Positions 58,931-64,000 of a stretch of 64,000 nucleotides of DNA are shown in pieces (positions within the stretch are counted from its first letter, which is position 1; each line of letters begins with the position of its first letter). The notes beneath the pieces are model-generated. The model was not told the origin of the DNA. It ran no database searches and saw only the letters and a list, made by a program, of their open reading frames with translations. Made by a program: the position numbers and the translations under genes. The stretch is from Dermanyssus gallinae (taxonomy: Eukaryota > Arthropoda > Arachnida > Mesostigmata > Dermanyssidae), in contig QVRM01007041.1 of assembly GCA_003439945.1 (NCBI GenBank), positions 1 through 64,000 on the forward strand, written 5' to 3'.

Positions 58931-59170
58931 GTACCGTTGACGCGTCGCGACCGACGGCGCGGTGGGTGCATCATTCGCCTGCGCCTCGCGACCGGAGGAG
59001 ACACATAGATGCGGCGCGGGTTCGAGCCCCACCGTTGCGCTGATTTGTATTATAGGTATGAGGGGTGGCCCGTCTATGAAGCAATCGTCCCACGAAAAGT
59101 GGGAGTCCCGTGGACGTTAAGTCTTGGCTGAGGGCTGGACCCCGAAAAGTTGAATTTCGTACCGTTGACG
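58931..59170 (+). mobile_element. tRNA-derived SINE, copy 2, with 12-bp target duplication
   Basis: Exact direct repeats GTACCGTTGACG at 58931-58942 and 59159-59170 bound an element that shares with the SINE at 50124 the B-box GGTTCGAGCCC (59019-59029), CCTCGCGACCGGAGG and the tail GTGGACGTTAA. It has a small internal hairpin (CCCACG/CGTGGG) absent from copy 1. Confidence 0.85.
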
Positions 59171-61520
59171 TACAGGGCATCGAGCCTTTCTTTAGTCGAC
59201 TAGCGCTCGGAGCCGACGAACGACGACACACCAAGAGCGTTGGCCGCCCAAGCTTTGTTAACCTCCCATGTGTTATGCTGGTCAGTCATGCTGAAGAGAG
59301 ACCGGGCGGGCTGAGAGATGGTTTGAATTACTCGAATTCTCAACACTGGTTTATGCCTATAGTGTATTGTCTAGCGCAATGCTAGGTTGCTTTGACTCGT
59401 AGCAGCAGGCCGGCGAAGAGTGCTGCTGCCTAAGTGTCGGCGGCCGGTGGTGGCCCATGTGAAGCGACGACACATCCGTTCTAATAGAGAGAGTTCTAAT
59501 CGTGCGTTCGCTTGGTTAGTTGTTCTAAAACGTTCTTGTGGTCGACATTGGTCGACATGTGCCTTTCCTGAGCGTCCACTTAACGTGCTACGCGCTTTTA
59601 CCAGACCTGATCTCATCCTGCGTTTCAATCGGCTTGCTCTCAGCTATTTCCCTTCATCTCTCTCTTTACCTCTACCTCCCACAATCTAAATCTGTATCTT
59701 TCTATCTCTCTCTCGTCTCTCGCTCTCCCCCGCTCTCTTGTTTCCGCTTACCCTATCTGTCAGTTTGTTTTGCTGCGCTATATCATCGCTTTGCTGGTAG
59801 CAGTAGTAGTAGTAGCAAGTATTAGTGGTGGGCTGTCTGTCTGTCGTATGATATGTCCCCACCTCCCTACGTACTTACTCAGCGTATTCTTCGACTCAAG
59901 CGGATCGGATCGAATGTTACTCGCTATGTAAATTATGAACGGACAGGGTCGCCGTAATGCTTGCATTCATCTCTACATCGTGTTTTGCGTTGTGGCTGCC
60001 GCCGCCGCTTGCAGCCTGCGGCGATGGCTGCAGTTGTTGTTGTTGTTGTTGTTGCTGCACTTGTTGTTGTTATTGTTGTTGTTGCTGCTGCTGCTGCTGT
60101 TTGGCTTCTGCTGCGACCTCTGCAGGGGCAAAACCTTAGAGCAGCGCCTCGGCGGTCTCACGCCGCCAACACGTAGCTGGCCTGCTCATCATCTACTATA
60201 TAGGTTTGTAGCGTTCTAGGAGGGAGTGGTGAATCTAGCGGGCTGTTGCCCACTGTAGTGTGTGCGGGCACTGTACACCCGCCGCACGACTCCACGGCTT
60301 TCGTTAGCGCAATACGCGCAAGACAACAACAACAACAACGGCGACGATGACAACGACAGCAGTGGCACCACAGCGTCGTCAGCTAGCTAGCGGGGGAAAA
60401 GCGGCGGCGGCGGCGACGGACCTGGAGGGGGTTGGGGGGGGGGGGTAGGGTTTGGGTATCGAACAAAGGGAATCGGAGAATTGGCAGAGGGGGAACAGCG
60501 GGGGAGGACGGATATGATTACATAAGACGGATCACTCGTCACCCTCATCATAGTTGGCTCGACTCGCCTCGCCTCGCCTCGATGGCTGATGGAGATGGGT
60601 GTTTGGGTGACTCGATAGCATAGAGCGGCGTCTCAGTAGCCGCTTGCCACAGCTACTATGCCAGACGCCTCCGCTGCCGCCGCGACCACAACACCTGTGC
60701 ACCACCGCCACTATAACTCCTACTACGACCACTACTACTACAGCAGGACTGCTACAACCGCAACCACCGACGACGACACCACCACCACGGCCGGCCGTTA
60801 CCACCACCGCCACCACTACCACAGCCGTCTCGGCACTTTGGTGCGCGTCACTAGGCCAAGACATTGGAATAGAGAGAGAGAGAGATATCACGCGAGAGAG
60901 GGGGAGAGAGAGGTGGGGGAAAACGGAGAAAGCGCGAGGGACAGGAATGAGGGAGAGAGGGAGAGAGGGGGGAGAGCCTCTGCATCGGCTAACTGACTGA
61001 AGAAAGGCGAAACGAGAGTGTCGTTGAGTGCCGGTGGCGACGCTTTCCGACGCCGTCGAGCCTGTTGGCTCTTCGTTGCTGTTGCTAGATCTGCGGTTTG
61101 TCGATCGAGGAGAGAAAGTTGCTGTTATCGTCCTCCTCGTCATCATCATCATCATCGCCATCATCACCATCATCACCATCATCATCATCACCATCCTCAT
61201 CATTGTCGTTAGCAGCGGGGGCAGACCAATAGACGATTGATGGATGGATGGGTGGGTGGGTGGGTGGGCGAGCCTCCGATGTTGATTCCAGTGTGGTCCG
61301 TCAGCTTAAACAAAGCAGAGTTTGTAGACGCTGTTACTGCTTCTGCAGTGCGGCGAGTGAATCTCTACCACGATCACGCCGACGCCGCGACGACGATGAC
61401 AACGATCACGAAAGTCGCATGGCCACGAGACTCGGGCAGTTGGACTCGTTGAACTTCGATTTGGTTGGGCGCGTGAACGTTCGGCAGATTCGGCAGGCAA
61501 CCTAAAGTGCAAAACGACGG
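59171..61520. other. GC-rich, simple-repeat-rich region, no supported gene
   Basis: Composition differs from the rest of the window: CpG-rich, with CTGCTG/TTGTTG triplets (60025-60110), G runs (60427-60447), ACC and GCC triplets (60660-60800), GAGA tracts (60870-60970) and CAT triplets (61140-61200). Open frames here are low-complexity (poly-Leu, poly-Thr, poly-Val) and occur on both strands. It may be the promoter or first-exon region of a gene beyond view, but no splice structure could be supported. Confidence 0.4.
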
Positions 61521-62636
61521 TCGGCAAATGCCAAATGACATTTGGTCTGTCGCTTGTCACATCGATCTGCGCATAGACAGAGACGTCGGGCGTGTAGTCT
61601 TCAAAGAAATCGCAAAGATACATCTTTCGCAGTAGAAAGACGTCGGGTCTGGAATGAATAATCTGGGCGCTTCACTGGCGTCACTCGAGACGCGACGATA
61701 AGAAAGCTCCAGTGTTTTCAGCCGGCATGGGCTGGCGTGTATTCGTTGTGGAAAAATGATCGCCTAAGAGACGCTTTCGAACTCTTCTTGGTGAGCGCAG
61801 TGAAATATCTTGATAGACTATTTATTTGCACTATCCCAACCGTTCGTCACTGTACTACCTTCTTCCAGTTTGACTATTGCCACAGTTTAGCCCTGGAGAA
61901 TAATATGGCGACCCTTATTTTGCAAGCGGGCCGTTAGCACTTCATTTTTATGAGTAGATGCGCTCCAGCGCATAAGTACTGCGAGCTCTGATACAATTAC
62001 GGAATTCTCATGACCACCAAAGAAGACTGACCCTAGTCGAATTTTGTCAGAAATTCCTGAGCTAGAAAGACCCGCCGCTCTTGTCATGTGACAGCTCACG
62101 AGATACCAATCCAGAGGATTTTTTGTGAAGTCTAAGGTTGTGCAGGATCTTACGACAAACCTTGACGCCCGAACTCAAAGTCTCGTCGAGGTCGCTAAGG
62201 GTAGATCGAAGCTTTTCGAAGTACTCTGATGCACTTAATGCTAGATTTCATACAAGAGACCAGTATATAGCCGGATATTAGTATGGCTGTGTTGACACCG
62301 ATAAGCTTGTAGCTGCCCTTTTTTAACACCATTGTCTGTGAACGAATCGACACGAGTGTTTCATTTAATCATCAATAAAGATGATTCCAGTGGATTCGAT
62401 TTTGAACTCAACCTCTGCTATTCACGAAATTTCAAAAAAGTTTCAGGAAACCTCGATCAGCACAGACCTGGCTCACTGTTTCTATACGGTAGGCATTTGT
62501 AAAACTTTATAAGTACGTTTTACAACATGCCTTTTCAAATCGTTTACACGTATCCTGTAAAGGCCCTCAATGTTAAACCAGTATTTGTTTTCCAAATCAA
62601 ATTTTTTCACTTAAAAAACAAAATCTGGGTAACCAA
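61521..62636. other. No gene recognised
   Basis: Unique-looking sequence with only short open frames. Confidence 0.35.
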
Positions 62637-62706
62637 AACTGCCGTTTGGTTAAATCAGTCCTTCAAAGGCATTGAATTGAAGGACTAATTTGACCAAACG
62701 GCAGTT
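62637..62706. repeat. Long inverted repeat (30-base arms, 10-base loop)
   Basis: Arms 62637-62666 and 62677-62706 (left arm begins AACTGCCGTTTGG) pair with one G-U and one C-A exception. The hairpin is isolated, with no target duplication that I can see. Confidence 0.9.
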
Positions 62707-62807
62707 ACGTTCAATGAATACGTCCGATAGAAATACCTTCTAGGCACATGCAGAACTTCTTCTTTCAAATATTTGTTTTCGTATAAACACAGCACTTGAA
62801 CCAAGCG

Positions 62808-62811
<4 letters not shown>

Positions 62812-62854
<43 letters not shown>

Positions 62855-62882
62855 ATATAATATAGTTATATATGTATATATA
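62812..62882. repeat. (TA)n / (TATAA)n array
   Basis: AT array ending in the TA target duplication of mariner copy 2. Confidence 0.9.
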
Positions 62883-64000
62883 CAGGTAGTTCAATAAGCT
62901 CTTAGAATGAGCTTTTTAGAATTCGAATTTTGGCACGCTTTCACCGCTAATAGGAACTGCAACTTTTCGACTGCTAGCACTCAATATATTATGGTGATTG
63001 GCCGTTGCGATTTCGTTTGATAGCTTTTCCCGTGCAACGCATCGGCGTGATTTTTAAAAATGGAGAAAAAAGAGTTTCGAGTGGTTATCAAGCATTTTTA
63101 TTTCAAAGGTTGGAATGCGACCCAAGTAAAATTTAGTTAGACGAGACGTACAGTGACTCTGCGCCATGTTTTGCCACTGTTTCCGACTGGATTAATGTGT
63201 TAAAAAGAGGTCGCAGGAGTACCGAGGATGAACTACGTCCAGGAGGCCAAAAAACGGCAACTGATGAGGAAAACGTAGAGAAAGTGCGAAAAATTCTTGG
63301 CACAGATAAGCGAATGAACATTAAGGAAATAGCGGAGGCATTAGGGATTAGTTTAGGCAGTGTGCATTTTATCCTACACGAAAACTTGAAGATGAAAGAA
63401 CTTAGAGCAAAATGGCTGCCGCATTTGCTCAACCAAGGCCAAAAAGACGCGCCTGTTTTGGCTTTACAGCGAAATTTGGCCAAGATGTCGAACAATCTGT
63501 CGGATTTTTGGTGCAGATTATGACCGTCGATGAAAGCCGGGTTCGTAACTACACTCCCGAGACCCAAGAAGCATCTTGCCAATGGTGTGCACCTGATGAA
63601 GGACCTCCGAAGAGGGTGCGGACAACGGCATTGACCGGAAAGGTGATGGCTACAGTTTTTTAAGACCAACGTAGAATAATGCTGGTCGACCACCTTGAGA
63701 GCTGTAAAACGATCACAGGAGAATATTATGCAAGACTGTTGGACTGCCGTTAGCAAGAACTCATCGTGAAACGGCCCGCTTTGCAGAAGAAGGTTGTCCC
63801 GTTTCACCAGGGCAATGCTCCTGCACACAAGTCCCGGCAAGCATCGGCAAAACTGGCCCAACTGAGGTTCGAACTTACTGAACAACCCTCCTATTCTCCA
63901 GACCTAGGCCCCCTCTGATTATTTCCTCTTCGGGCATTTGAAGAATAGTCTCGGTGGAAAGCGTTTTTTCAGCAATGAAGAGGTTAAGGCTGCTGTCAAT
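62883..64000 (+). mobile_element. mariner element copy 2, cut by window end
   Basis: Left terminal repeat CAGGTAGTTCAATAAG starts at 62883 after TA (62881-62882). About 175 bases of 5' untranslated sequence follow, then the transposase ATG at 63060. Close relative of copy 1. Confidence 0.9.
63060..64000 (+). pseudogene. mariner transposase, degenerate, partial at window end
   Basis: The start has the undamaged six-A run (unlike copy 1), but a one-base deletion around codon 25 brings a TAG at 63137-63139. Later lesions include a frameshift near 63520, TAA at about 63661 and TAG in the linker near 63752. Motifs are still readable in shifted frames: IKEIAEALGISLGSVHFIL, the WLPHLL linker, TVDESR, and AHKSRQA. 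The catalytic His-Gln-Asp block is altered (HQGN at 63808 on), so this copy is dead. Confidence 0.9.

Noticed and set aside
59935..60219. Frame with signal-like start and long poly-Leu stretch
   Set aside because: The poly-Leu comes from TTG/CTG repeats, three frames and the opposite strand are also open there, and no domain follows.
60532..61203. 223-codon minus-strand frame, Met/Val/Ser-rich
   Set aside because: Low complexity from CAT and ACC triplets; overlapping open frames on both strands indicate composition, not coding.

Overview
This window looks like a transposon-rich arthropod genome, most plausibly a chelicerate (mite or tick) or a close relative. The reasons are the expanded family of small secreted ML/NPC2-type lipid-binding proteins (the fold of mite group 2 allergens), mariner, R1-, R2- and Jockey-type elements, tRNA-derived SINEs, many long (TA)n arrays and no sign of bacterial gene organisation. 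The taxon is an inference; no host marker gene settles it.

Layout. 1-4200: broken Jockey-type reverse transcriptase pieces around a mariner element whose transposase is open except for one frameshift near the start, plus a small MITE, all separated by TA arrays. 4351-23845: three head-to-tail copies of a 6.2-6.9 kb unit. Each unit carries a conserved 5' region with a possible TATA/initiator pair, one ML/NPC2 gene, a TA array, a Tc1/mariner-like transposase relic, an unassigned repeat, a reverse transcriptase relic on the minus strand, a second TA site and a region with HSP70-like N-terminal fragments. In unit 3 the second TA site is replaced by about 640 bp that starts with a 21-base match to 28S rRNA immediately upstream of the R2 target, so it looks like an internally deleted, off-target R2-type element. 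23846-37830: older repeats, with R1-clade fragments in both orientations, an ORF1-like fragment, a long hairpin and a fairly complete endonuclease-RT element on the minus strand. 37830-42340: a mellifera-type mariner relic apparently split in two by an RLE-type non-LTR element flanked by (TAA)n. 42690-58400: a second cluster of four ML-domain genes, all visibly damaged, spread by retroelement insertions; one insertion is itself nested in another retroelement. 58400-62600: a SINE with target duplications, then a GC-rich stretch dominated by triplet and purine repeats with no convincing gene. 62637-64000: a long hairpin and the 5' part of a second copy of the first mariner, cut by the window end.

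The intact coding potential is small. The two best host genes are the ML/NPC2 genes in units 2 and 3 (151 residues each, signal peptide and six cysteines). The copy in unit 1 is the same apart from a lost ATG. The rest is mostly decaying mobile DNA. The most informative observations are the 28S-tagged R2-type insert, the tandem ML units with mosaic identity and one start-codon loss, the four broken ML paralogues, the nested insertions and two long near-perfect hairpins. All calls are by eye from translated motifs; no database search was run.
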